64,000 nt of DNA from Rhynchopus sp. YZ270_cl-10 (GCA_964035575.1 OZ037881.1:1-64000), one strand, 5' to 3'; positions 1 through 11,020 are shown, counted from the first letter of the stretch. Translations and numbers: made by a program. Notes: generated by a model from the sequence alone, not told the origin.

Positions 1-3000
1 CGGGTTTGCGGGTTTGCGGGTTTGCGGGTGGTTTGCGGGTTTGCGGGTTTGCGGGTTTGCGGGTTTGCGGGTTTGCGGGTTTGCGGGTTTGCGGGTTTGC
101 GGGTTTGCGGGTTTGCGGGTTTGCGGGTTTGCGGGTTTGCGGGTTTGCGGGTTTGCGGGTTTGCGGGTTTGCGGGTTTGCGGGTTTGCGGGTTTGCGGGT
201 TTGCGGGTTTGCGGGTTTGCGGGTTTGCGGGTTTGCGGGTTTGCGGGTTTGCGGGTTTGCGGGTTTGCGGGTTTGCGGGTTTGCGGGTTTGCGGGTTTGC
301 GGGTTTGCGGGTTTGCGGGTTTGCGGGTTTGCGGGTTTGCGGGTTTGCGGGTTTGCGGGTTTGCGGGTTTGCGGGTTTGCGGGTTTGCGGGTTTGCGGGT
401 TTGCGGGTTTGCGGGTTTGCGGGTTTGCGGGTTTGCGGGTTTGCGGGTTTGCGGGTTTGCGGGTTTGCGGGTTTGCGGGTTTGCGGGTTTGCGGGTTTGC
501 GGGTTTGCGGGTTTGCGGGTTTGCGGGTTTGCGGGTTTGCGGGTTTGCGGGTTTGCGGGTTTGCGGGTTTGCGGGTTTGCGGGTTTGCGGGTTTGCGGGT
601 TTGCGGGTTTGCGGGTTTGCGGGTTTGCGGGTTTGCGGGTTTGCGGGTTTGCGGGTTTGCGGGTTTGCGGGTTTGCGGGTTTGCGGGTTTGCGGGTTTGC
701 GGGTTTGCGGGTTTGCGGGTTTGCGGGTTTGCGGGTTTGCGGGTTTGCGGGTTTGCGGGTTTGCGGGTTTGCGGGTTTGCGGGTTTGCGGGTTTGCGGGT
801 TTGCGGGTTTGCGGGTTTGCGGGTTTGCGGGTTTGCGGGTTTGCGGGTTTGCGGGTTTGCGGGTTTGCGGGTTTGCGGGTTTGCGGGTTTGCGGGTTTGC
901 GGGTTTGCGGGTTTGCGGGTTTGCGGGTTTGCGGGTTTGCGGGTTTGCGGGTTTGCGGGTTTGCGGGTTTGCGGGTTTGCGGGTTTGCGGGTTTGCGGGT
1001 TTGCGGGTTTGCGGGTTTGCGGGTTTGCGGGTTTGCGGGTTTGCGGGTTTGCGGGTTTGCGGGTTTGCGGGTTTGCGGGTTTGCGGGTTTGCGGGTTTGC
1101 GGGTTTGCGGGTTTGCGGGTTTGCGGGTTTGCGGGTTTGCGGGTTTGCGGGTTTGCGGGTTTGCGGGTTTGCGGGTTTGCGGGTTTGCGGGTTTGCGGGT
1201 TTGCGGGTTTGCGGGTTTGCGGGTTTGCGGGTTTGCGGGTTTGCGGGTTTGCGGGTTTGCGGGTTTGCGGGTTTGCGGGTTTGCGGGTTTGCGGGTTTGC
1301 GGGTTTGCGGGTTTGCGGGTTTGCGGGTTTGCGGGTTTGCGGGTTTGCGGGTTTGCGGGTTTGCGGGTTTGCGGGTTTGCGGGTTTGCGGGTTTGCGGGT
1401 TTGCGGGTTTGCGGGTTTGCGGGTTTGCGGGTTTGCGGGTTTGCGGGTTTGCGGGTTTGCGGGTTTGCGGGTTTGCGGGTTTGCGGGTTTGCGGGTTTGC
1501 GGGTTTGCGGGTTTGCGGGTTTGCGGGTTTGCGGGTTTGCGGGTTTGCGGGTTTGCGGGTTTGCGGGTTTGCGGGTTTGCGGGTTTGCGGGTTTGCGGGT
1601 TTGCGGGTTTGCGGGTTTGCGGGTTTGCGGGTTTGCGGGTTTGCGGGTTTGCGGGTTTGCGGGTTTGCGGGTTTGCGGGTTTGCGGGTTTGCGGGTTTGC
1701 GGTTTGCGGGTTTGCGGGTTTGCGGGTTTGCGGGTTTGCGGGTTTGCGGGTTTGCGGGTTTGCGGGTTTGCGGGTTTGCGGGTTTGCGGGTTTGCGGGTT
1801 TGCGGGTTTGCGGGTTTGCGGGTTTGCGGGTTTGCGGGTTTGCGGGTTTGCGGGTTTGCGGGTTTGCGGGTTTGCGGGTTTGCGGGTTTGCGGGTTTGCG
1901 GGTTTGCGGGTTTGCGGGTTTGCGGGTTTGCGGGTTTGCGGGTTTGCGGGTTTGCGGGTTTGCGGGTTTGCGGGTTTGCGGGTTTGCGGGTTTGCGGGTT
2001 TGCGGGTTTGCGGGTTTGCGGGTTTGCGGGTTTGCGGGTTTGCGGGTTTGCGGGTTTGCGGGTTTGCGGGTTTGCGGGTTTGCGGGTTTGCGGGTTTGCG
2101 GGTTTGCGGGTTTGCGGGTTTGCGGGTTTGCGGGTTTGCGGGTTTGCGGGTTTGCGGGTTTGCGGGTTTGCGGGTTTGCGGGTTTGCGGGTTTGCGGGTT
2201 TGCGGGTTTGCGGGTTTGCGGGTTTGCGGGTTTGCGGGTTTGCGGGTTTGCGGGTTTGCGGGTTTGCGGGTTTGCGGGTTTGCGGGTTTGCGGGTTTGCG
2301 GGTTTGCGGGTTTGCGGGTTTGCGGGTTTGCGGGTTTGCGGGTTTGCGGGTTTGCGGGTTTGCGGGTTTGCGGGTTTGCGGGTTTGCGGGTTTGCGGGTT
2401 TGCGGGTTTGCGGGTTTGCGGGTTTGCGGGTTTGCGGGTTTGCGGGTTTGCGGGTTTGCGGGTTTGCGGGTTTGCGGGTTTGCGGGTTTGCGGGTTTGCG
2501 GGTTTGCGGGTTTGCGGGTTTGCGGGTTTGCGGGTTTGCGGGTTTGCGGGTTTGCGGGTTTGCGGGTTTGCGGGTTTGCGGGTTTGCGGGTTTGCGGGTT
2601 TGCGGGTTTGCGGGTTTGCGGGTTTGCGGGTTTGCGGGTTTGCGGGTTTGCGGGTTTGCGGGTTTGCGGGTTTGCGGGTTTGCGGGTTTGCGGGTTTGCG
2701 GGTTTGCGGGTTTGCGGGTTTGCGGGTTTGCGGGTTTGCGGGTTTGCGGGTTTGCGGGTTTGCGGGTTTGCGGGTTTGCGGGTTTGCGGGTTTGCGGGTT
2801 TGCGGGTTTGCGGGTTTGCGGGTTTGCGGGTTTGCGGGTTTGCGGGTTTGCGGGTTTGCGGGTTTGCGGGTTTGCGGGTTTGCGGGTTTGCGGGTTTGCG
2901 GGTTTGCGGGTTTGCGGGTTTGCGGGTTTGCGGGTTTGCGGGTTTGCGGGTTTGCGGGTTTGCGGGTTTGCGGGTTTGCGGGTTTGCGGGTTTGCGGGTT

Positions 3001-5438
3001 TGCGGGTTTGCGGGTTTGCGGGTTTGCGGGTTTGCGGGTTTGCGGGTTTGCGGGTTTGCGGGTTTGCGGGTTTGCGGGTTTGCGGGTTTGCGGGTTTGCG
3101 GGTTTGCGGGTTTGCGGGTTTGCGGGTTTGCGGGTTTGCGGGTTTGCGGGTTTGCGGGTTTGCGGGTTTGCGGGTTTGCGGGTTTGCGGGTTTGCGGGTT
3201 TGCGGGTTTGCGGGTTTGCGGGTTTGCGGGTTTGCGGGTTTGCGGGTTTGCGGGTTTGCGGGTTTGCGGGTTTGCGGGTTTGCGGGTTTGCGGGTTTGCG
3301 GGTTTGCGGGTTTGCGGGTTTGCGGGTTTGCGGGTTTGCGGGTTTGCGGGTTTGCGGGTTTGCGGGTTTGCGGGTTTGCGGGTTTGCGGGTTTGCGGGTT
3401 TGCGGGTTTGCGGGTTTGCGGGTTTGCGGGTTTGCGGGTTTGCGGGTTTGCGGGTTTGCGGGTTTGCGGGTTTGCGGGTTTGCGGGTTTGCGGGTTTGCG
3501 GGTTTGCGGGTTTGCGGGTTTGCGGGTTTGCGGGTTTGCGGGTTTGCGGGTTTGCGGTTTGCGGGTTTGCGGGTTTGCGGGTTTGCGGGTTTGCGGGTTT
3601 GCGGGTTTGCGGGTTTGCGGGTTTGCGGGTTTGCGGGTTTGCGGGTTTGCGGGTTTGCGGGTTTGCGGGTTTGCGGGTTTGCGGGTTTGCGGGTTTGCGG
3701 GTTTGCGGGTTTGCGGGTTTGCGGGTTTGCGGGTTTGCGGGTTTGCGGGTTTGCGGGTTTGCGGGTTTGCGGGTTTGCGGGTTTGCGGGTTTGCGGGTTT
3801 GCGGGTTTGCGGGTTTGCGGGTTTGCGGGTTTGCGGGTTTGCGGGTTTGCGGGTTTGCGGGTTTGCGGGTTTGCGGGTTTGCGGGTTTGCGGGTTTGCGG
3901 GTTTGCGGGTTTGCGGGTTTGCGGGTTTGCGGGTTTGCGGGTTTGCGGGTTTGCGGGTTTGCGGGTTTGCGGGTTTGCGGGTTTGCGGGTTTGCGGGTTT
4001 GCGGGTTTGCGGGTTTGCGGGTTTGCGGGTTTGCGGGTTTGCGGGTTTGCGGGTTTGCGGGTTTGCGGGTTTGCGGGTTTACGGGTTTGCGGGTTTGCGG
4101 GTTTGCGGGTTTGCGGGTTTGCGGGTTTGCGGGTTTGCGGGTTTGCGGGTTTGCGGGTTTGCGGGTTTGCGGGTTTGCGGGTTTGCGGGTTTGCGGGTTT
4201 GCGGGTTTGCGGGTTTGCGGGTTTGCGGGTTTGCGGGTTTGCGGGTTTGCGGGTTTGCGGGTTTGCGGGTTTGCGGGTTTGCGGGTTTGCGGGTTTGCGG
4301 GTTTGCGGGTTTGCGGGTTTGCGGGTTTGCGGGTTTGCGGGTTTGCGGGTTTGCGGGTTTGCGGGTTTGCGGGTTTGCGGGTTTGCGGGTTTGCGGGTTT
4401 GCGGGTTTGCGGGTTTGCGGGTTTGCGGGTTTGCGGGTTTGCGGGTTTGCGGGTTTGCGGGTTTGCGGGTTTGCGGGTTTGCGGGTTTGCGGGTTTGCGG
4501 GTTTGCGGGTTTGCGGGTTTGCGGGTTTGCGGGTTTGCGGGTTTGCGGGTTTGCGGGTTTGCGGGTTTGCGGGTTTGCGGGTTTGCGGGTTTGCGGGTTT
4601 GCGGGTTTGCGGGTTTGCGGGTTTGCGGGTTTGCGGGTTTGCGGGTTTGCGGGTTTGCGGGTTTGCGGGTTTGCGGGTTTGCGGGTTTGCGGGTTTGCGG
4701 GTTTGCGGGTTTGCGGGTTTGCGGGTTTGCGGGTTTGCGGGTTTGCGGGTTTGCGGGTTTGCGGGTTTGCGGGTTTGCGGGTTTGCGGGTTTGCGGGTTT
4801 GCGGGTTTGCGGGTTTGCGGGTTTGCGGGTTTGCGGGTTTGCGGGTTTGCGGGTTTGCGGGTTTGCGGGTTTGCGGGTTTGCGGGTTTGCGGGTTTGCGG
4901 GTTTGCGGGTTTGCGGGTTTGCGGGTTTGCGGGTTTGCGGGTTTGCGGGTTTGCGGGTTTGCGGGTTTGCGGGTTTGCGGGTTTACGGGTTTGCGGGTTT
5001 GCGGGTTTGCGGGTTTGCGGGTTTGCGGGTTTGCGGGTTTGCGGGTTTGCGGGTTTGCGGGTTTGCGGGTTTGCGGGTTTGCGGGTTTGCGGGTTTGCGG
5101 GTTTGCGGGTTTACGGGTTTGCGGGTTTGCGGGTTTGCGGGTTTGCGGGTTTGCGGGTTTACGGGTTTGCGGGTTTGCGGGTTTGCGGGTTTGCGGGTTT
5201 GCGGGTTTGCGGGTTTGCGGGTTTGCGGGTTTGCGGGTTTGCGGGTTTGCGGGTTTGCGGGTTTGCGGGTTTGCGGGTTTGCGGGTTTGCGGGTTTACGG
5301 GTTTGCGGGTTTGCGGGTTTGCGGGTTTGCGGGTTTGCGGGTTTGCGGGTTTGCGGGTTTGCGGGTTTGCGGGTTTGCGGGTTTACGGGTTTGCGGGTTT
5401 GCGGGTTTGCGGGTTTGCGGGTTTGCGGGTTTACGGGT
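1..5438 (+). repeat. (TTTGCGGG)n octamer satellite array
   Basis: About 680 head-to-tail copies of TTTGCGGG fill the left end and continue past the window edge. The array is almost perfect. I saw two places where one octamer lacks part of its G run (near 1700 and 3555) and a TTTACGGG variant at about 4080, 4984, 5112, 5160, 5297, 5385 and 5432, so the variants cluster toward the right edge. The unit has no stop codon in any frame on either strand, so huge ORFs arise that encode only the repeat (LRVCGFAG forward, NPQTRKPA reverse). Runs of three G separated by five bases are compatible with G-quadruplex formation. The G-rich strand points inward, so this is not a chromosome end at the window's left edge. 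Confidence 0.97.
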
Positions 5439-6548
5439 TTCACAGAGTCACAGTGCTTTGCACATGGGCAACTGTACGTTGCTTTGAGCAGATGCCCAAA
5501 GGCAGAGTATGTCAAGGTTGCAGTGCCTCTTAAGAAATGGACCACAGGAAACAACAGAACAGTTGTGGAGCCATACAGAGTTTCAAACCCTGTGTACAAG
5601 GACCTGCTCAAATCTGTAGCTGACCAAGGGCTGGAGGGCATCTTCATGCAGCTCACCGAAACGGAAGAGGCCATGCTGCGGAGCTACACCATTATGTCTG
5701 ACAAGGAATACTCTGAACAGATCCACAGCAATGCAAAGCTGCCACTACAACCTGGAGACGTCTTTGCCCCCATGCCCATGCAGTGTGAGAGCATTCAGTT
5801 TGAAGATGCTGAAGACCTTACCTATTGTTCTGTTTCTGAAGAAGATGAAGAAGAGCTAGTGATAACAACAGAACAACCAAAAAAGAAGAAGAGGAAGAGA
5901 GATCCACCTGCAACAACAGAGGAGTCTAATAAGAAGCGGAAGAAGAACAACAATCAAACAACGCCAAAGCTGAAGCTCTCCATCACCAGGGTTTTGGGGG
6001 ATGGCACTTGCTTCTACCATGCCATCGACCAGTTTCTGACAGGAAGGACAGGACAAGGGAATCTGCTCAGAAGAGAATTGGCAATGTTTGTGATGCAGAA
6101 CAGTACTACAATCAAACATCATCCTATGATTGTACCTGAAAACGCTAACACTGTATCCTCGATTGGAGGCACCTACAACGCTCTCATGAACAGGATAACT
6201 GGCAGGATTGATGGGAAATATGCAACAACAAACTATGCAGAGCAGATTGAGTTTGCCTTGGTGAGCCTCTTAAAACGTGTTCTCATAACTATTGTCAAAA
6301 TGAACCACAATGAACAGCCCTCATCTTTTCACTTTTTGGGGAACAACTTGTCTACTGAACAAGTTCTTGATAACATCCTTCCGTCTCAAAGGATTATTTT
6401 AATACATACTCAAAACCCTGAGCATTTTAATCTTGGTTCAGGGTCTCCTGAACAGGAATTGGCAATACACAAAAAAGGTTTGGAACCTGATAAGAGGGGA
6501 TATCCCAATGAGATTTTGTATCAGGTGGACTGGCAGTTGGAAACATGA
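5439..6548 (+). CDS. Helitron helicase C-terminal tail joined to an OTU protease domain, 5' truncated
   Basis: Right after the octamer array the reading frame continues into unique coding sequence of about 369 residues. It opens with CFAHGQLYVALSR, the last conserved motif of Pif1-type helicases as found in Helitron rolling-circle transposons, where the motif normally sits near the end of a protein of over 1000 residues. After an acidic and Lys/Arg-rich linker (a likely nuclear localisation signal, KKKKRKR) comes an OTU-type cysteine protease domain with GDGTCFYHAI (Asp/Cys) and EHFN (catalytic His), so the triad looks complete. OTU domains are known on some Helitron proteins. Everything upstream of the last helicase motif is absent and replaced by satellite. 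No host start codon is evident; the frame is open through the whole array. Function today is doubtful: I read it as a Helitron remnant. Confidence 0.75.
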   Translation, partial: FTESQCFAHGQLYVALSRCPKAEYVKVAVPLKKWTTGNNRTVVEPYRVSNPVYKDLLKSVADQGLEGIFMQLTETEEAMLRSYTIMSDKEYSEQIHSNAKLPLQPGDVFAPMPMQCESIQFEDAEDLTYCSVSEEDEEELVITTEQPKKKKRKRDPPATTEESNKKRKKNNNQTTPKLKLSITRVLGDGTCFYHAIDQFLTGRTGQGNLLRRELAMFVMQNSTTIKHHPMIVPENANTVSSIGGTYNALMNRITGRIDGKYATTNYAEQIEFALVSLLKRVLITIVKMNHNEQPSSFHFLGNNLSTEQVLDNILPSQRIILIHTQNPEHFNLGSGSPEQELAIHKKGLEPDKRGYPNEILYQVDWQLET

Positions 6549-6560
6549 AAAAAAAAAAAG

Positions 6561-6601
6561 AATATTTTCATCATATGCAATCAATAAATTGATAGTATAT
6601 G
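6561..6601. repeat. Palindrome-containing dispersed 41-bp repeat
   Basis: Directly behind the Helitron fragment lies an imperfect palindrome in which CATAT pairs with ATATG and ATCAAT with ATTGAT. A clear relative occurs at 38629-38672 (shared ATTTTCATCA, AATCAAT and AATTGATAGTA blocks). Helitrons end in a short 3' hairpin, so this could be part of one, but no CTRR end is seen nearby. Treat as a dispersed hairpin repeat. Confidence 0.5.
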
Positions 6602-6636
6602 AAAAAAAAAAAGCAAAAAAAAAAAAAATGAAATGG

Positions 6637-7182
6637 TAATACGTTTGTGGGGTGTATGGGTTTATGGGTTTTCTGGGTTTGTAGTTTTCTGGGTTTTGTG
6701 GGTTTGTAGGGTTTCGGATTATTTTGTAGTTGTAGTATGTTAAAGCGTCTTCAATATTTTGGTAGTAGTAGTATTTTATATCGTCTTGAATTTTTTGGTA
6801 GTGGTAGTATGCGGGTATTTTAAAACATCTTCAATCAGAAAATAAAAAACAAAAAAAAACAAACAAACAAAAAAAAAGGAAAAAATGTCACAACAAAAAC
6901 AAAGAAACGAAGCTATATATTTTTTTCTTTTATCCAAAACATTTTACCCCTCCCAAAACACACACATCACAACAGAGTAGTAACACTATGTTAGAGTAAA
7001 ATTAAATGAAAAAGGTGAGACAATTTATTAGATAGTTGTAATCTAGCATAATCACGCTTCAAGCACACCAGCCTGCTATGACACACACCAGCTAGATAAC
7101 GATGGTTGCTCACTTCTCGTGCGGGTTTGCGGGTTTGCGGGTTTGCGGGTTTGCGGGTTTGCGGGTTTGCGGGTTTGCGGGT
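6637..7182 (+). repeat. Dispersed 0.5-kb module, copy 1, ending in octamers
   Basis: This block is repeated at 11021-11528 with high similarity. It starts with AATACGTTTGTGGGGTGT, holds three degenerate internal units built on TTTTGGTAGTAGTAGTAT and CATCTTCAATC, then an A-rich stretch, a conserved 150-bp part with AACACTATGTTAGAGTAAAAT, and ends in about seven TTTGCGGG octamers. No coding potential. It behaves like a mobile or segmentally duplicated repeat carrying octamers at its 3' edge. Confidence 0.8.
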
Positions 7183-7221
7183 TACTCTCTGTATATTACC
7201 GCGTTTCAGGTAGCTGAGCCG

Positions 7222-9570
7222 GCATCTAGTTGCGGGTGTGGCGGGTCTGCGGGTCTGCGGGCCGGCGGGTCTGCGGGTGTGGTGTGTGTGGGTGTGGCGG
7301 GTCTGCGGGTCTGCGGGTCGGCGGGTCTGCGGGTGTGGTGTGTGTGGGTCTGCGGGTGTGGTGTGTGTGGGTGTGGCGGGTCTGCGGGTCTGCGGGTCTG
7401 CGGGTCGGCGGGTCTGCGGGTGTGGTGTGTGTGGGTGTGGCGGGTCTGCGGGTCTGCGGGTCTGCGGGTCTGCGGGTCTGCGGGTCTGCGGGTGTGGTGT
7501 GTGTGGGTGTGGCGGGTCTGCGGGTCTGCGGGTCTGCGGGTCGGCGGGTCTGCGGGTGTGGTGTGTGTGGGTGTGGCGGGTCTGCGGGTCTGCGGGTCTG
7601 CGGGTCTGCGGGTCTGCGGGTCTGCGGGTGTGGTGTGTGTGGGTGTGGCGGGTCTGCGGGTCTGCGGGTCTGCGGGTCTGCGGGTCTGCGGGTCTGCGGG
7701 TCTGCGGGTCTGCGGGTGTGGTGTGTGTGGGTGTGGCGGGTCTGCGGGTCTGCGGGTCTGCGGGTCTGCGGGTGTGGTGTGTGTGGGTGTGGCGGGTCTG
7801 CGGGTCTGCGGGTCTGCGGGTCTGCGGGTCTGCGGGTCTGCGGGTCTGCGGGTCTGCGGGTGTGGTGTGTGTGGGTGTGGCGGGTCTGCGGGTCTGCGGG
7901 TCTGCGGGTCTGCGGGTCTGCGGGTCTGCGGGTCTGCGGGTCTGCGGGTCTGCGGGTCTGCGGGTCTGCGGGTCTGCGGGTCTGCGGGTCTGCGGGTCGG
8001 CGGGTCTGCGGGTGTGGTGTGCGTGGGTGTGGCGGGTCTGCGGGTCTGCGGGTCTGCGGGTCTGCGGGTCTGCGGGTCTGCGGGTGTGGTGTGTGTGGGT
8101 GTGGCGGGTCTGCGGGTCTGCGGGTCTGCGGGTCTGCGGGTCTGCGGGTCTGCGGGTCTGCGGGTCTGCGGGTGTGGTGTGTGTGGGTGTGGCGGGTCTG
8201 CGGGTCTGCGGGTCTGCGGGTCTGCGGGTGTGGTGTGTGTGGGTGTGGCGGGTCTGCGGGTCTGCGGGTCTGCGGGTCTGCGGGTCTGCGGGTCTGCGGG
8301 TCTGCGGGTCTGCGGGTGTGGTGTGTGTGGGTGTGGCGGGTCTGCGGGTCTGCGGGTCTGCGGGTCTGCGGGTCTGCGGGTCTGCGGGTCTGCGGGTCTG
8401 CGGGTCTGCGGGTCTGCGGGTCTGCGGGTCTGCGGGTCTGCGGGTCGGCGGGTCGGCGGGTCGGCGGGTCTGCGGGTGTGGTGTGTGTGGGTGTGGCGGG
8501 TCTGCGGGTCTGCGGGTCTGCGGGTCTGCGGGTCTGCGGGTCTGCGGGTCGGCGGGTCTGCGGGTGTGGTGTGTGTGGGTGTGGCGGGTCTGCGGGTCTG
8601 CGGGTCTGCGGGTCTGCGGGTCTGCGGGTCTGCGGGTCTGCGGGTCTGCGGGTCTGCGGGTCTGCGGGTCTGCGGGTCTGCGGGTCGGCGGGTGTGGTGT
8701 GTGTGGGTGTGGCGGGTCTGCGGGTCTGCGGGTCTGCGGGTCTGCGGGTCTGCGGGTCTGCGGGTCTGCGGGTCTGCGGGTCTGCGGGTCTGCGGGTGTG
8801 GTGTGTGTGGGTGTGGCGGGTCTGCGGGTCTGCGGGTCTGCAGGTCTGCGGGTCTGCGGGTCTGCGGGTCTGCGGGTCTGCGGGTCTGCGGGTCTGCGGG
8901 TCTGCGGGTCTGCGGGTCTGCGGGTCTGCGGGTCTGCGGGTCTGCGGGTGTGGTGTGTGTGGGTGTGGCGGGTCTGCGGGTCTGCGGGTCGGCGGGTCTG
9001 CGGGTCTGCGGGTGTGGTGTGTGTGGGTGTGGCGGGTCTGCGGGGCTGCGGGTCTGCGGGTCTGCGGGTCTGCGGGTGTGGTGTGTGTGGGTGTGGTGGG
9101 TCTGCGGGTCTGCGGGTCGGCGGGTCTGCGGGTCTGCGGGTCTGCGGGTCTGCGGGTCTGCGGGTCTGCGGGTCTGCGGGTCTGCGGGTGTGGTGTGTGT
9201 GGGTGTGGCGGGTCTGCGGGTCTGCGGGTCTGCGGGTCTGCGGGTCTGCGGGTCTGCGGGTCTGCGGGTCTGCGGGTCTGCGGGTCTGCGGGTCTGCGGG
9301 TCGGCGGGTCGGCGGGTCTGCGGGTGTGGTGTGTGTGGGTGTGGCGGGTCTGCGGGTCTGCGGGTCTGCGGGTCTGCGGGTCTGCGGGTCGGCGGGTCTG
9401 CGGGTGTGGTGTGTGTGGGTGTGGCGGGTCTGCGGGTCTGCGGGTCTGCGGGTCTGCGGGTCTGCGGGTCTGCGGGTCTGCGGGTCTGCGGGTCTGCGGG
9501 TCTGCGGGTCTGCGGGTCTGCGGGTCTGCGGGTCTGCGGGTCTGCGGGTCTGCGGGTTTACGGGTTTGCT
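7222..9570 (+). repeat. (TCTGCGGG)n composite satellite with 24-bp spacers
   Basis: A second array uses TCTGCGGG, one transition away from the first octamer, with scattered TCGGCGGG variants. Roughly 25 times it is interrupted by a G/T-rich 24-bp spacer built on TGTGGTGTGTGTGGG. The spacer is exactly three octamers long, so octamer register and reading frame are both kept. Spacers are 50-150 bp apart, giving an irregular higher-order pattern. All frames are open; the long apparent proteins are repeat translation only. Confidence 0.95.
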
Positions 9571-9795
9571 TTAAATGTGGGTCACATCGTACAACTCCCT
9601 GGACCAGCACACCCAAACCTCTACAAAGCTTTCAGTCAGTATCTGATGAACAACAGGTGGATGGTTCATTACAATCTTCTCCTGAAATATCGGCGCCACA
9701 GAAACAATGAGGAAGTGCGCGGGGTCCTTGTTGTTAAGTATTTGTTTAAATACTTATTCAAGGGTGAGCCTGTGACAGGTCTATTGATGCAATGA
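9571..9795 (+). CDS. Helitron Rep-domain fragment
   Basis: About 74 residues follow the second array in frame and stop at 9795. The segment NNRWMVHYN...LLLKYRRHRN...VKYLFKYLFKG matches the conserved block of the Helitron replication initiator (Helitron-like N domain), where family members read roughly DNRWVVPYNPYLLLKY and KYLFKYVYKG. The rest of Rep and the helicase are missing on both sides: satellite to the left, unrelated A-rich sequence to the right. Because Rep lies upstream of the helicase in an intact Helitron, this piece and the helicase tail at 5439-6548 are out of natural order and are separate fragments or a rearranged one. Confidence 0.7.
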   Translation, partial: LNVGHIVQLPGPAHPNLYKAFSQYLMNNRWMVHYNLLLKYRRHRNNEEVRGVLVVKYLFKYLFKGEPVTGLLMQ

Positions 9796-10506
9796 TTTGT
9801 GTGGTAGAGTTGTGAACATTAAGGATAAAATAAGAAAACAAATAAAAAATAGCGATAAGTGGGGAGATGTCTTTGTGGGCTTGCGGGTTTGCGGGTTTTT
9901 TTGTCTCAGTTAATTTTTGTTTTTGCAAAGGAAATCTCTTGTGATGAAGAAAACATTATTTTTGGGGAGTTTGTTGTTAATTGCATAAAAAGAAAAGAAA
10001 AAAAGAAAAAGAAAAAGATAAAAGTTGAAGTGAAGTTACAATTACTGGCAGTAAAGCAAATAAAAAACTTCAACACCAAAACACAGTTCAAATGATCTAA
10101 GAAGTGTTTATTTTTCTATTTTAAATTGTTTTTTGTTTGGGTTTGTATTGGATACTTCTTCCCAGCCGGAGAGAAATCTCTTGTGATGAAGAAAACATTG
10201 TTTTTGGGGAGTTTGTTGTTGATTGCATAAAAAAAAAGGGAAAAAAAGAAAAAGAGAAAAGGTGTATCTACATTTATCAGAGCAAACCCGCAAACAAAAT
10301 AACTGGGGTGTCACAGTTTTTGTTTTTTTTTATTTATTGTTTTTAGTGCCTGCTTCCGTCAGAGGTGTTTGTCAAAAATGAAATATGTCTGAACAAAAAC
10401 AAAGAACACTTCAAATTTCGTTTTTTTACTACTAGTAAAGTAATTTTACGCTTCCAAAACACACACACTACCTCAGTCAATCATACACATATTCATACAC
10501 AAAAAA
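9796..10506. repeat. A-rich spacer with a duplicated 70-bp block and octamer islands
   Basis: Without a credible gene. Two octamers occur at about 9880-9897 and the reverse-complement octamer near 10285. A 70-bp block beginning GAAATCTCTTGTGATGAAGA appears twice, at 9931-9999 and 10173-10240, as a direct repeat with a few changes. The last 100 bp before 10507 are A-rich with CACACACAC tracts and could be the leader of the next ORF. Confidence 0.7.
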
Positions 10507-11010
10507 ATGCCCAAAACCCAAAGGCAACAGCTGCAGCACGACATTGACACGTTTTTGGACCTTCCTGTCACAGCTGGCCCTATAGAGCTAGCCCTGCACA
10601 AGGCAGTGGTGGCTGTCCTCTACTGCGGAGGAATTAATGAATCCGTGTGTGCAACACTGAAATCCACTGCAATGACAAGTGACGATTATGGTGCCACATT
10701 CGAGTACAAGATCGGCGGGAAGCAAAAAAGATTCTCAATTCCAGTGGGAACTCCGGCTTACGATGCCGTTCACAACTATGTGAGCGTGCGTACGGGGTTC
10801 AAAAGCCCATACTTCTTCCTGGAATGTGACGCCACAAAATGCTTTCTGAGAGACAGGAGGATGCCAGTGAAAGCAGTGCACATGATCCTGCAAAGAATGG
10901 CTGTTACCGTAGGCACTAATCCTGCGGCTAAGCGACCTCCGTATGATGAGCATGACGCGCAGGCTGTACTAAATATTTTTTTCTACCATGTCATCTCTCT
11001 CTTTAAGTAA
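10507..11010 (+). CDS. Hypothetical protein, 167 aa, transposon-associated
   Basis: An intact 167-codon ORF with protein-like composition starts at ATG after an A-rich leader and stops just before a copy of the dispersed 0.5-kb module. I do not recognise a family with confidence. The central part (LYCGGINESVCATL, then GGKQKRFSIPV, then MPVKAVHMILQRMA) has the spacing and feel of the catalytic core of a tyrosine recombinase, but the similarity is weak and the protein is short for that family. It lies in a zone of transposon debris, so a mobile-element origin is likely. It could also be a small domesticated or orphan gene. Confidence 0.4.
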   Translation: MPKTQRQQLQHDIDTFLDLPVTAGPIELALHKAVVAVLYCGGINESVCATLKSTAMTSDDYGATFEYKIGGKQKRFSIPVGTPAYDAVHNYVSVRTGFKSPYFFLECDATKCFLRDRRMPVKAVHMILQRMAVTVGTNPAAKRPPYDEHDAQAVLNIFFYHVISLFK

Positions 11011-11020
11011 AAGAAATAGC

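Noticed and set aside
1-60. Telomere at the left end of the window
   Set aside because: The G-rich strand runs 5' to 3' into the window; at a left chromosome end it should be the C-rich strand.
6-5533. Three overlapping ORFs of 1800-2180 codons on the + strand
   Set aside because: They are translation of the octamer, which lacks stops in every frame; only the last 369 codons of the longest are real coding sequence.
7121-9570. CRISPR-like array
   Set aside because: Regular short repeats without unique spacers; the interruptions are themselves one repeated sequence, and the organism is eukaryotic.
7102-9795. ORFs of nearly 800-900 codons on both strands of the second array
   Set aside because: Same reason: a stop-free 8-bp repeat with 24-bp spacers. 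Only the last 74 codons of one frame resemble a protein family.
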